Assembly (NCBI RefSeq): GCF_043290135.1
Contig: NC_134705.1
Location: 53,289,771 to 53,353,770, forward strand
DNA length: 64,000 bases
Direction of reading: 5' to 3'
Source of the DNA: Rhipicephalus microplus
Taxonomy: Eukaryota; Arthropoda; Arachnida; Ixodida; Ixodidae
Below the pieces are notes generated by a model that saw nothing but the letters and a program-made list of their open reading frames with translations, ran no database searches and had not been told where the DNA came from. Below, one piece after another: positions 30,619 through 40,959 of the stretch; within the stretch, counting starts at the first letter, position 1; the number at the start of each line of letters is the position of its first letter. Both the position numbers and the translations under genes were made by a program.

Positions 30619-32440
30619 TTAAATTTGGTACTCCATGTCCCGCTCAGAATCCTCAAAGGCCGGGAGGGGCACGGAGGCCAGATTGTCCGATAGCGGGGTG
30701 GTGGTAGCCAGCTTACGACGCCACCGTGGAGCTGCACCCTCACTGCTCACCGAGCAAGAGCGGGAACGCGGTGCCTTGAGTTGAAACTTAGTGATCGCCC
30801 AGGCTTGAATAGCCTGAGTAACCTCTACTACTATGCGTTGGGCAGAGAAGCTAGTGAGGAAGTGATTATTCGAAGCTCCCACGCGCGTAAGGCGTTTCTC
30901 TATGCGCAGGGCGCGCTCCTCGCTCGGGAGAGTTCGGTTAGCGGGCAAGAGAACCTGAGGTGCCCCAGGATCCTCAAGAGCTTCTGGAGTAGATGCGGCA
31001 CCGGTTCCGAGTTGTGGAGTACACACGGCTGCTTGAACCAGCGGTGTAATGGGAGTGGACTTAGCACGAGAGCTAAGCTTGGACGTAGCAGGCGTAGCCG
31101 CCTGGACAGAGGAGGCAATACCGGATGGCCTTGCAGTACACTGTGTTGTAGTTGAAGTTGCTTATTTAACAGTTTGAGTTGTTTAGTTGAAAGAGAATTT
31201 TGCCTTTGAATTGCCGCAACGTGCTGGCCAAGGGCCGCAAGTTCGGGAGAAGGAGTATCGACAAAAGGGGGTGAGAGATGCTTAGAAGCAGCATTCCCTG
31301 CCCAACTGCTCACCTGAGGTACCGCCGCTAGTGCGTCGAGTGGTGGAAATGCCTGATTGTCGGCGTGGAATGGTGGAACCGACGTATGCAGGTTGGTGCC
31401 GCTGTTTGGTTGTGACGAAGTTGAGGTGGTCCCTCGAAGAGATGTTGAGAGCTGTTTGCGTTTACGATATTTTGCCGTGCAGCCACTGGTACCAGTCTCG
31501 TGGGCGCCGTGGCAGAGGAGGCACTTGGGGTGGCAGTCATGGGCATTGAGACCTGCAGGTGCGGGGGTCCCACATTTGGCACACTGGGTTGGAGCGGGGT
31601 GAGGACACTGCGGTGGTCGATGACCGATGGTAGCGCACTTGGTGCAAACAGGGACCGTTTTCTTCTAGGCGCGGATATACGTCGCCACGCAGTGGTAAAA
31701 GAGGAAGCGGGGTAACGTCGTGCCCTAGAAAGTCACCACCACCGCCGCGGAATCTCCGAGTTTGCAGACCATGAGGATAGTACCTCGAGGCCAATGCAAT
31801 TCTGACTTTATCTTCTCCAGGCTTTCAGCACGGTTATGTTGATGACGCCCTTGTATGTATCCCCTGGTGCCTTGGCGTGGCCTCGAACGGGCAGCTGCTG
31901 ATCCCCCACTTGCAAATGGAAGTCCTCGAGGAGTCGCTGTGCCATCGGCAAAATGGTGGGGCTACAGACCAAGATGTTTTGTTCGCAGATCGGCCACACT
32001 TGAGTTTGCGTGGTGGTCTGGTCGCCGAGGTAGGTGCGGATGGCGTCGGCCGCGCGATCGGCCGGGACGAATGTGCGTAGCTCGCAGGGAACGCGAGGTT
32101 TCACTACTACGATGTAGTCATCGCGAAAAAGGCGAGGAGTCTGACGCGGACGCTAATAGCATTGCTTCGCTGGCTGCGAGGAGGGAGCAGAGGTAGGTAC
32201 ACCACCCGAGGGATGGCGCACCGGCGTTCCTTGCACAGCTGGGGAATGGCGGCCAGCTGAGGGGTCTCGTTGTTGTTGAGACGCAGACTTCATTTTCGCT
32301 TGCTTGCGTGGCCATAGTCTCACCATGTCGTCGAGGTATTCATCTTCTGATGGCATAGTGTTGGCGGTGGATGAAATCTTCATGGACAGTACTTGGCTTG
32401 AGGTAGGATCATATTCCGTAACCACGTTAGCGGCCGCCAT
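30619..32440 (-). pseudogene. LINE-C ORF1, Gag-like protein with three zinc knuckles
   Basis: It starts at MAAANVVTEYDPTSSQ and carries a Ser/Pro/Gln-rich N-terminus. A conserved block follows (VVKPRVPCELRTFVPADRAADAIRTYLGD, about 32105-32015), as in I-type ORF1 proteins. Then come three zinc knuckles on one frame (31645-31479): CTKCATIGHRPPQC, CAKCGTPAPAGLNAHDC and CLLCHGAHETGTSGC, followed by TAKYRKR. The C-terminal part is Arg/Ser-rich with YVAAIQRQNSL-like helices. Several frameshifts interrupt it (near 32150, 31800, 31540, 31320). The protein would bind element RNA. Confidence 0.85.
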
Positions 32441-32680
32441 CGCCGGGCTGAGAGCCCCTAGTTAGCGGGGTTGTAGCCGGGAGTGAAGGACGTCCCTCAA
32501 GTTGTCAAAACTGAGCCCACCTGGACGAAGGTGGTGCCTAGGCGAAGCGGAGAACTTGGCGGGGACGATAAACACAAGTTTCAGGGGTACCAGGTTGGAT
32601 GTCTGCAGAAAAAGCGGAAAATCTACAGAGGCGATGTGAAGTGCGTCCATCACCATCGAGCACTCGCAGCGCACCCGGGC
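32441..32680 (-). promoter_or_regulatory. LINE-C 5' UTR
   Basis: About 240 bp lie between the 5' boundary at 32680 and the ORF1 ATG at 32440. LINE 5' UTRs often contain the internal promoter, but I can point to no specific promoter motif here. Short open frames on either strand look incidental. Confidence 0.5.
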
Positions 32681-32715
32681 GAACGGGTGCCGCTTTAAGG
32701 AGCTTTGCCCCTAAA
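32681..32715 (+). repeat. Composite repeat copy 1, terminal piece beyond LINE-C
   Basis: GAACGGGTGCCGCTTTAAGG and the following AGCTTTGCCCCTA match the end of copy 2 (minus strand from about 41295 to 41262: GAACGGGTGTCGCTTTAAGG, then AACTTCGCCCTTA). This shows that LINE-C split an older composite repeat. Similarity stops after CCCCTA, marking the repeat end. Confidence 0.8.
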
Positions 32716-32933
32716 AACACCAGGCCTGCCTGGTAGGTGCAGCATGGTCACGGCGAAAGCTAGAAGAGCGGCCTTTCAGAGCCTTTTCAATACACTGATT
32801 GTGTAACTACTGCAATCAAATTTGCTTGGTACTGTCAAGGGTGTTAATAATAGGCTTTTGGATAGTGGGCCAGCATTCGCTATGCTATCCTAAATGCGAA
32901 GCATTTCTTAGCGAACTTCAGCGACATTGAGCG

Positions 32934-32934
<1 letters not shown>
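32716..32934. other. Unassigned spacer
   Basis: I see no gene or recognised repeat in these ~220 bp before the CTAT microsatellite. Confidence 0.5.
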
Positions 32935-33172
<238 letters not shown>

Positions 33173-33199
33173 GCCTACGACTTTTAGCTCTTCTGACCA

Positions 33200-34610
33200 T
33201 TTCGATGATGGTATTGATACCAAACTTCGTATTCCATAATATGACTGTATGAAGACACATGTGACTAGTCATAACAGGGAAACCATGACAAGATTATCAT
33301 GAATGTGATAATTTACAATTTATAGTCCTTAAGCTTTAGCAATAGTTTCGTGGACATGGCATATTGCGAAACTAGTATATTATGACATGATTGCATGCTG
33401 AACGCAAGCGACAAGCCCTAACATGAAAATCATGACATGCATGCCATGTAACAACATGACTACATGCCTCGCTAATAATACACTCGCCGCCATTTGGCTA
33501 GCGTCACATATGCAAAATTTGGTAATACGGTACGTGAATGGATGACAATGGTATGCGACTTGTGCAAACATGATAAACATGAGATGCGAAATATGCAACA
33601 GCATGATTACATGCTATGCTCACGATGTGCTCGCGGCCGTTTCGCTAGCTTCACATGTATCAAACTCGGAATTACGTGACGCGAATGGACGACATAGGTA
33701 AATGACACATCCAAACATGATAACGACAACATGCGCGTCATGTAACAAAATGACTGCATGCCACACTCATGATACCCTCGCGGCCGTTTCGCCCACTTCA
33801 AATATACCAAATTTCGCATTACGTTACGCCAATGAATCACGAAAGTATGTAACTGGCGCAAAGATGATTATCATGAGATGCGTGTCATGTAAGAACATGA
33901 CTCCCTGCCACAGTCAAGGCGGCAATACATTTCGACGTGACGCGGTGCGCGTGCTTGCCGGCGTTCAATTCCTCACGCCACGCCGGCGTTGCCATGCCAC
34001 AGCTGGTCCTTCCACATACTCGCAGGCGCGCGCCACGCTGCGTTGTCCTGACGCATGCGTGTTTCGGCGCGTCAGGCGTCTCTAGTCACTGCGTCATGAA
34101 AAGAGGGAGACGCAGTGTTGTCTGCGTAACGCATCAGCGCGAAACGCAGCATGTCGAATTCGCGGCGGCTGCCGTCGGACCGCGCCGACGGTCGCTGGTC
34201 GCGCCGGTCGCGCCTGGCATGATACTATAGGGTGCTCGCGTTTTGCTAACGTAGCGTTGCTGTGCCCAGCGTGCGCGCGAGTCAACGCTGCATTCTAGTG
34301 TCTTGGGCCCTTCATGATGCGCTCGCGGCCGTTTCGCCAGCTCCACGTATACCAAATTGGGTGTTACGTGACATCAATGGATGACAAAATTACATGACTA
34401 GTACAAACATGATAATCATCACAAGCGTGTCATGTAAGAACATGACAACATACCAAGCTGATAGCGTGCTTGCGGCCGTTTTGGTAGCTTCGAATTTACT
34501 AAATTTTTTATCACGTGGCGTGACTAGATGACGAAGGTAAACGACACACCCAAACATGATAATCAGAACATATAACTCATGTAAGGTAACATTTACCTCC
34601 ACCTCGTAAC
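33200..34610 (+). repeat. ~146-bp tandem satellite, interrupted by a GC-rich insert
   Basis: An anchor CTCGCGGCCGTTTCGC, followed by a CTAGCTTCACATRTACCAAA-like stretch, recurs at about 33485, 33630 and 33777, then at 34322 and 34466. That gives periods of 144-147 bp. Each unit also carries AAACATGATAA and CATGTAACAACATGACT-like segments. A diverged unit precedes at about 33200-33480. Between 33925 and 34320 a GC-rich unrelated segment (CGCCGGCGTT, GCGCGCC) breaks the array. There are no coding features. Confidence 0.85.
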
Positions 34611-34844
34611 GTTGCACTAATTTTAAGGTAACATATTGGCCTTTCAAATTTGTGTTTCGATTATCATCTATTCCCCCTTTACGTGGGATCAGCCATTTTT
34701 CGGTCATTCTTTTGAGGAGCGTTGTATCCGCTAAATACTTGCAAGGAATTTCGTGCCAATTGTCCTTGAAATGGTTGACGACGATGAGGAATCAAGTCTG
34801 AAGTGGGTATGCGCCACAGTGAATAAGAAAAGAAGAACAAGATT
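34611..34844. other. Unassigned spacer
   Basis: There is no recognised gene between the satellite and the inverted repeat pair. Frames here are short and lack family motifs. Confidence 0.5.
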
Positions 34845-34955
34845 TTGTATTTGGTTGGATCACAGAGTTTCCTAAAATTAACTAGAGGGGACTGTGGCGC
34901 TGCGATTGTCCAGCGATCATTGGAATGATGGGTAGTACACACATTTGCCTATTCT
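34845..34955 (-). repeat. Dispersed repeat arm, left member of an inverted pair
   Basis: On the minus strand it reads AATGTGTGTACTACCCATCATTCC, then through GGCGCCACAGTCCCCTCTAG-like sequence to TTAGGAAACTCTGTG. The same order occurs on the plus strand at 35190-35305. The two copies face each other across about 235 bp. Confidence 0.8.
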
Positions 34956-35189
34956 TCATACGTGCGGACGGTTAATCGTACTTACGGCTTTGTTTGTTGC
35001 TCACTTTCGGTTTCGTTTTGAAAGAAATATTCAAACTTTTTGAACTTCGCGATACGATTGGGAAAGGTAAGTCTAGAAGAATAAGATGGTGAAGCGCAAC
35101 CACTGAACATTCGCTAATATTTGTTTCGCGAGAAAACAGGTCCAAGCCACACGCACGAAACGAAAACCAGGCCAGAAGTAACAATATTA

Positions 35190-35305
35190 GAAAAATGTGT
35201 GTACTACCCATCATTCCCACGCTCGCTGAAGCGCCGGGCGTTGCAGCTCCCATACACACTATCGCCAGAGTTCCCTTTAGTGTATACTAGGAAACTCTAT
35301 GGATT
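35190..35305 (+). repeat. Dispersed repeat arm, right member of the inverted pair
   Basis: AAATGTGTGTACTACCCATC leads to GAGTTCCCTTTAGTGTATAC and AGGAAACTCTATGG. It is the inverted partner of 34845-34955. The pair could be the terminal inverted repeats of a miniature element or two independent insertions. Confidence 0.8.
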
Positions 35306-35454
35306 GGAGCATTGGCCGGCCCACACGTTACTCTATTCCCATTGTGCGACGACTGGTTGTTCTTTCGCTGTTGTAAAACGCTTTATAGTACCTATTAACG
35401 CGATTGCTTTCCCGACATCAAATCTGCCTGAGGCGATTTCAACAACACGTCTGA

Positions 35455-35670
35455 AGCACCGGTGTAGCTCAGTGGTGCAATAACGGGCTGGCACCAGCGG
35501 AACCGGGTTGAAGCCCCACTGTGTCATTGATGCAAGGTTTTTTTTTCCTTTTTGCGCGCGATGTGGTTACGAACACTGGCGATGGTGGCAGGGCTGGCGG
35601 CGGCGGACAACATGCAACTGCGCGTGACCCGAAAAGTGATCTCATAACAGCTCTCGCTGTAAAACCTAAC
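35455..35670 (+). mobile_element. tRNA-derived SINE, family S2, plus-strand copy
   Basis: The tRNA-like head has A-box TAGCTCAGTGG (35465-35475) and a slightly degraded B-box GGGTTGAAGCC (35505-35515), spaced as in tRNA genes. A body follows with GTGATCTCATAACAGC and TCTCGCTGTAAAA. The minus-strand copy at 51050-51300 shares the body phrase CATAACAGCTTTCGCTATAAA. Such SINEs are transcribed by RNA polymerase III from the internal boxes. It is not a tRNA gene, because the B-box is degenerate and the acceptor stem does not pair. Confidence 0.7.
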
Positions 35671-36154
35671 TGCACAATGTGTTACAAACATGACCATAAT
35701 AACCAAATTGCACAAACCCAACCACAAAATGGCAGCCACACCTGTTATGCGGTGACATCATTGCCACAGTTTCGCTACTTAACAACCTAAAAACCAAAAA
35801 TGCATTATTAGGTATGTATAAACCTTTTATTGAAATGTTTATTCAAAAGTAACACAAGCATGTGCGCTTTTAGGTGAAGTATATGATTTTACTTACAAAA
35901 TCATAAAAATGAATCCAAAGATTTGCAGCGCCAACCAATGTCAGCGAGAAATACCTTAACCACTCAACAGCCATTGAAAACTGCCGTGCAGCAGCGCGAC
36001 AACTAAATCGAGTTGATGGAACTGGAGAATTTCAATGGCCGTCGACTCGGTGGCCTTTTAAAAGTGTCTCTGTGACACCAGTATATGATTTGTGAAGATT
36101 GCGGGCGATCTGATCTGAAACGAACTTGAAGCTATTTCTCCCGACTTGAGTACA
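35671..36154. other. Unassigned AT-rich stretch
   Basis: No gene or recognised repeat is visible here. The open frames are short and have no family motif. Confidence 0.5.
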
Positions 36155-36395
36155 CTAGGGGAGAAGCTCCTTATGGCGTGGGTCATGCGTGCACAATGTA
36201 TGTAGTAGAAGTGGTAGTAGTTGTCGTAGTAGTAGGTAGCCATCTCTCGCTTAGTACTTGGAATGCCTGCTGGATGCCTCTACACCTACATAATGAATTC
36301 ATGGTGAAAAGATGCGAGATTATGGTACTTTGAGTGTTCACTGGATGAACGGGCAGATGCATGAATGGATACACGGACGAACAGACAGACAGACT
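36155..36395 (-). repeat. Composite tetranucleotide repeat, copy 3 (short form)
   Basis: It starts AGGGGAGAAGCTCCTTATGGCG (the repeat end block), has a (TAG)n-like stretch, then TCTCGCTTAGTACTTGGAATGCCTGCTGG and GGTGAAAAGATGCGAGAT, and enters a GACG/GATG array that is cut by the LINE-E 3' end near 36395. It lacks the two 236-bp units of copies 1 and 2. Confidence 0.75.
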
Positions 36396-37640
36396 CAATG
36401 AGATTGACTTTATTGAAAGTATCCCGAGGAGGCTGAAGAGAGACCATGCCAACCCTGAAGTTTACGTGGGGCTCCGCCCAGTATACAGCTGGCAGCCGAA
36501 AGCTTATAGCGATGTCCCGGGCCCTCTGAACCACCTGTAGTTGCTGCTTGTATTAGTTGCTCTTGAGGACTCTTGGGTCTTTAGTTGTGCTGCGCTGTGG
36601 GCAGAGCAGAGCCAAAGCATGTGTTTGAAATTGCAGTAGGGATGGTTGCAAAACGAGCATGTGGGTGGTGTGTCAGGGTCGACTCTGCGTAAGGTGGATG
36701 ATGTTACGCACGTACGTGTTTGCAATCGTCTTAGCGTTAGAGCTTGTCCTTTGTTAAGTTTTGTGTGCTGTGCTGGTAAGGTGCGTCTTTGTGCCCGGCT
36801 ATGTGAAGTGATCTCATGGTATGTAAGTTCTTTGTCCTGGCTGCAGAGATGCTCGTGCTACCTACCCCTCGAGGGGCCGTTGTCCGCGGCGTGGCGTGCG
36901 AGTGCACGCGCCGGGCGGTAGACCTTTTCGTTGGTATTGCACTGGTCGAGTCCCGGTATCTCGCACATATAGACTGTTGAGCAGGATACGTGGATTAGAG
37001 CGCTCTTTTCTTCAATAAGAGTTTCTTTGCTCTCGTACTTTCTTACTGCGTTGACGGTGAATTTCGCAGTGCTTCTAGCTACTAGACCAGCCGCGAACGT
37101 TCGTGTCACCGTGTTGGCGTTGGTGTAGATTGTGAAATAGGCTCGGCATCTCTTGAACGCTAGCGCGATCACCATTTCCTCTCCTTCATAGGTATGGCTT
37201 GTTTTTAAGGTGGCCGCGTTTATGAGGCTTCCGTCTATATCAAAGGCCGCTACTGCAAACGCCTGCTTGCCGTGGTAGCGGGCGGAATCTACGAATAGCG
37301 CACGCGAGTTGTGGTTTTTCGCCCTCTTTATGAGCGCCCTTGCTCTGTCCTTCTTTCGACCTTTGTTGAAATTTGGATGAATGCTGTGGGAATCGGCCCA
37401 ACCCTAATGCGTTTCTTCACGTTATTGCTAAGTTTGGTTCTTTTCTCTGGTTGAAAAATTGGCCAAATGCCCGCGTCTCACAGGAGGAGATAGCCTGCCT
37501 CTGTCATTGATAGGAGTCTTATTTGTGCCACTATCTGAGCCTCAAAAGTTTCTTCGGTCGTGTTGTTGCAGGCCAAGTTGCTCGAGCTTCTCGTTGCTTG
37601 TGCTATTGGGCAAGCAAAGTGCCGTTTTCAGTCCCTTCCT
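36396..37640 (-). pseudogene. LINE-E, 5'-truncated I-type LINE (linker, RNase H, zinc motif)
   Basis: On the minus strand a linker (TEETFEAQIVAQIRLL, NNVKKRIRVGPIP) leads to RNase H. Visible blocks are RALFVDSARYHGKQAFAVAAFDIDGS (first Asp), YEGEEMVIALAF (Glu) and IYTNANTVTRTFAAGLV. A distal part follows, and then a C-terminal CSFCNHPYCNFKHMLWLC zinc motif (about 36610-36660). It ends CAATAAAGTCAATCTCATTG at 36400. The RT and endonuclease are missing. Stops near 36480-36530 show decay. It is a different family from LINE-C in this region. Confidence 0.85.
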
Positions 37641-37771
37641 ATCTGAAAAACTACCACGGTGAATACTGGAAAACACGGTGGGCGTAGTGGAATTAATAGT
37701 GGGTATATACAGGAAATAGGAAATGTGGAAACGATGATCAGAAGTAGCGGCTAGATAGAGGGCAATTATAG

Positions 37772-38055
37772 GAGGCTCTGCACACCACGGCAATAATGCT
37801 GGGAAGCACTAAGCAGATGGTGGGTAGTGCTTATTATGGTGGGCCCCATGGTGTAACACGCTGTGAAGCTCTTCCCAACATTGCAATAATGCTGGGAAGC
37901 ACTAAACAGATGATGGGCGGTGCTTATTATGGCAGGACACATGGTGTACCAAGCTAAGAAGCTCTGCCCACTATTGCGGTAATGCTGGGAAGCAGTGAGC
38001 TGATGACGGGTGGACTTATATTGGTGGGCATTATATATGGTGTACCAAGCTGGCA
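37772..38055 (+). repeat. 93-bp tandem repeat, about three units
   Basis: Units begin GAGGCTCTGCACACCACGG (37772), GAAGCTCTTCCCAACATTG (37865) and GAAGCTCTGCCCACTATTG (37958). Each continues AATGCTGGGAAGCA... and GTGCTTATTATGG, to ATGGTGTA.CA.GCT. The period is 93 bp twice. The third unit is the most diverged. Confidence 0.9.
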
Positions 38056-38865
38056 TCTGTACGCTACATATTCTACCAAAGCTTAGGCCTACCGACCGAG
38101 CCCGTAAAATTGTGTTATCCACGCTTCCGGGTTTTAGAATACACAATTTCGACGAGTAAGAATGCCAATACAGCATATTCATGGAATGAATTATCATAAA
38201 TGAAATACTTTTATTGTGTACGGTGTCTACGCCAGAAGCAACAAACATCGATGCGACGTGATTTCAGCACTTCCAGAGAACGTACGTCTCCCCTCACTGA
38301 CAGCCGCCGCTCACACTCGCGGGCACTTCTCTCGCACTCATGCGAGAAGAAAGACTTGCTGAACCAATCTGATAGCGTAACGTTTCCGGCACAGTGAATT
38401 CGTTTTGGCGAAGCGGTTATGTAGTCCTTGCTAACAATAAAGCTAGAACAGTGAGCTGGCACGACTGCACTCTACGTTGCGCGAAACGCATCCGAATACT
38501 CAGTCAATTAAATTTGGTGGGCGTATTTATCGAATGAGCCTAGATGCGTCATAAAGTTTGAGCAGAAGACGCCCTTTGGAATGAGCGAGACACGGATATT
38601 AAAGTTGGCAGACGCCACCGGTAAACTGTACCTGCTCCCCAGTCCACTTGGTTTTTCTTCTTGCTGTTACAAATTGCAACAAATATATAGCGCTGGTGCC
38701 ATTGTCACAGTGGAAGCCGTTACAGGCAGCAGTTGCTTGTGTTTATGAAAGCGCAAATATTAGTAGCAGGTGCAGATCTCGTCTATGTCGAGTACAGGAT
38801 AAAAAAAACCTAATTTAGCCGTCAGCTCGTACGTCAACTAGCTATTCAACACGCACGTTTCGTCA
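38056..38865. other. Unassigned stretch
   Basis: No family or gene is recognised. A short GC-rich piece at about 38270-38345 carries no long open frame with family motifs. Confidence 0.5.
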
Positions 38866-39000
38866 TGTTGCCATAATGCAGTGGTTAGTGTCTTCGAAGG
38901 AGAGTCCGCAGGTCGCATGTTGGAATCTCAGTGGTGGCCTGTTTTTTTCCATTACGGGGGTCCTTTTACGGGGGTTCGTTTTATACAAGACTTTTTTTAT
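38866..39000 (+). mobile_element. tRNA-derived SINE head with body
   Basis: A-box TGCAGTGGTTAG (38877-38888), then CCGCAGGTCGCATGTTGGAATCTC, with a degraded B-box GTTGGAATCTC (38919-38929). The phrase GTCCGCAGGTCGC next to the B-box also appears in related form (GACCCGCAGGGCGCGG) in the Ruka-like SINE. T-rich sequence follows. It is too degraded for a tRNA gene. Confidence 0.6.
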
Positions 39001-39254
39001 TTTTCGTGGCAGCTCATTGAGGTAATTCTGACAACGTTTCACGCTGAAACGTTGCCGCACGGCAGCATCCACCATATCCCACCGTGCATCATGGTGGACT
39101 TTTCCCAGCATTCAGCCACTACAATAATCTACCATAAAGGTGGGTGGTGGTTTACGCCTAGAACACCATTTTTTTTCAATAGGGTTGTGGAGATTGGAGC
39201 CGATCTTTTTGATATCAACCTTCGTAAGTTTAAAAAACGGGAAAGCGTAGCAGA

Positions 39255-39560
39255 CAAGCAGACAATCTGACGGGGAACGCGCGAACGAACCGACGGATGA
39301 ACGCATAGATAGACAAAATGGTGGACGCATAGACGGACGGATGAACAAACGCATTAACGGATGGAAGGGCGAAGGCATGAACATACAGACAGACGTACAC
39401 ACAGACGAGCGCACAGATGGACGGACGCGCAGACGGATGGACGCATAGGCAGTCCTACAGACGGCCGAATAGACGGATGGACGGAAACGTGGTCGGGCTG
39501 GCTGACGGTTCGCCCTACTCATAATCATTCAGTCAAGGATATGCTGTTGTTTTTTATTTC
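39255..39560 (-). repeat. Composite tetranucleotide repeat, copy 4 (array and one flank)
   Basis: A GACG/GATG-type array (39275-39495) is followed at its right by the conserved flank, read on the minus strand as CAGCATATCCTTGACTGAATGATTATG. It faces copy 5 (39795-40320) head to head, with a SINE relic between them. Confidence 0.75.
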
Positions 39561-39584
39561 AGAGGTACACAGATTAGAATTAAT

Positions 39585-39712
39585 GAAACATATGGGGTTT
39601 AAATTCACTGAGGCATGGTATGACTATGAGGAATGCTGCAGTGGAAGGCTCCAGAACTATTGACTATGTTCATGAATGTACATTGAAATCACGCAGCAGG
39701 CCCCAGTGATGT
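39585..39712 (-). mobile_element. Decayed Ruka-like SINE body
   Basis: ATATGGGGTTTAAATTCACT, then GGTATGACTATGAGGAATGC and GCAGTGGAAGGCTCCAGAA, match the body of the SINE at 46311-46548 (ATGTGGGGTTTAACGTCCC, TGATTATGAGAGATGCCG, TAGTGGAGGGCTCCGGAA). The tRNA-like head is missing. Confidence 0.75.
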
Positions 39713-39794
39713 CTCAAATTATCATGTGTTGAGTGTAAGAACTCCGGCGAAGTGATAGCGACAAAAACGACAATGCGGTTGAGCCGCTGTGACA

Positions 39795-40068
39795 CATTCA
39801 ACAAAAAACGTAGCATATCCACGGACTCGATGATAATGAATGGGGTGAAGCGTCTGTCTGTGCGTCCATCTGTCCATGCGTTCATCAATCCGTGCATTCG
39901 TCCGTCCGTCAATCCGTTCATGCATGCGTCTGTCTGTCTATTTGTATGTCCGTCCATTCGGCTGTCTGTCTGTCCAGCCATTCGTCTGCCCATACGTGCG
40001 TCCATATGGCCGGTCGTCAGTACATCTCTGTGTTTTTCCGTTTGTGTATCTTGCTGTCTGTCTATCTA

Positions 40069-40110
<42 letters not shown>

Positions 40111-40320
40111 CGTGCGTACGTACGTCCATCTGCCTGTCCTGTCTGTCTGTCTGTCTGTCTGTCTGTCCGTGCGTACGTACGTCCATCTGCCTGTCGGTCC
40201 GTTCAATTATCTCGTCAACACTTCAAGTACCGCCATCTCACTACTTTTCATCATATATTCATCATATAAATGTACCGCCATTCATTGAGCATTCCTAGGA
40301 CTAAACTATAGGTGGCTAAA
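39795..40320 (+). repeat. Composite tetranucleotide repeat, copy 5
   Basis: Flank TAGCATATCCACGGACTCGATG (39812-39833); a long CGTC/CATC and TCTG array (39850-40200); then CAAGTACCGCCATCTCACTACTTTTCATCATATATTC and GGACTAAACTATAGGTGGC. Inside the array two ~66-bp higher-order units occur, each a TCTG run followed by CCGTGCGTACGTACGTCC. The 236-bp units are absent. Open frames across it spell Arg-Pro-Ser-Val repeats and are artefacts. Confidence 0.85.
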
Positions 40321-40742
40321 TTACTACTACTACTACGAAAAGAAGAAGAAGAGGACAGACGCGGGAAAAACCTGTAGTATGAGCACCGGAGAAGAAAAAA
40401 AAAGGAGTGGAGGAGCAGTGCGTCTATGAGAAGATAGCCCGGCTCCTGCCGCCACCTGGTGCTTCGATGCTTGTGGCTCTGAATCGCCAGGAAGTCCACG
40501 GGCTGCGCTGGAGTTCACCTGAGCACGAGTCGTCACGAGGGGCTCTGACGACAGCCGTTTGCGACCTACTATTTAACTCTCAATGAAGCATCGAGTCTGA
40601 CTCATCACTGCGAGGCATCGCATCTGGTACGCTCCATGTTTTTCTGGCCAATACCCGTGGTGACGTGCGGTCTTTGACTTTCTTGCATCTTTTTATGTGA
40701 ACAGTATATTGGTTTTTGCCCAGTGATAATTTTTCCTTGTTG
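40321..40742. other. Unassigned spacer before Gypsy-4
   Basis: A TAC and GAAGAA simple-sequence start (40325-40360), then a mixed sequence with no gene or known repeat. TGTAT at 40743-40747 is the Gypsy-4 target duplication. Confidence 0.5.
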
Positions 40743-40747
40743 TGTAT

Positions 40748-40904
40748 TGTAGTGTTCCTACTTAAAAGAACGGAACAGCATTATAGCCTCAGTATGAATT
40801 TGGCGTCCATCTTAATCTGCTTTATTCCTAACTTATCCTTCGCTTCCTTCCTGCCCCGGCTCTCGTGCTTCTTCTTTTACTCTCCTAAGGCTCATACCAC
40901 TTCA
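40748..40904 (-). repeat. 3' LTR of Gypsy-4
   Basis: In plus-strand reading it starts TGTAGTGTTCCTAC and ends CATACCACTTCA. It aligns with the split copy at 46811-46862 and 48949-49047. Both ends agree with TG...CA. Confidence 0.88.
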
Positions 40905-40922
40905 CCCTTTCCTGTTTCTTTT
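40905..40922 (-). promoter_or_regulatory. Polypurine tract of Gypsy-4
   Basis: On the minus strand AAAAGAAACAGGAAAGGG directly precedes the 3' LTR. A purine run in this position primes plus-strand synthesis, and it supports the LTR boundary at 40904. Confidence 0.8.
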
Positions 40923-40959
40923 AATTACTCTTCCTGTGATATTGCTCGAAGACATTTCC

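Larger units (their letters stand above)
26976..32680 (-). mobile_element. LINE-C, near full-length I-type LINE
   Basis: This 5.7-kb minus-strand element has a 5' UTR, ORF1 with three zinc knuckles, and ORF2 with endonuclease, RT, RNase H and a C-terminal zinc motif. RNase H after RT is characteristic of the I superfamily. It lies between GAACGAGTG (26967-26975) and GAACGGGTG (32681-32689), a 9-bp target duplication with one change, inside composite repeat copy 1. Scattered frameshifts and stops make it non-functional, but all domains are recognisable. Confidence 0.92.

Noticed and set aside
33485..34610. CRISPR array
   Set aside because: The regular spacing is that of a satellite with similar whole units and no unique spacers. 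The context is eukaryotic.
37772..38055. CRISPR-like or coding repeat
   Set aside because: The whole 93-bp unit is conserved, with no repeat/spacer division and no supporting frame.
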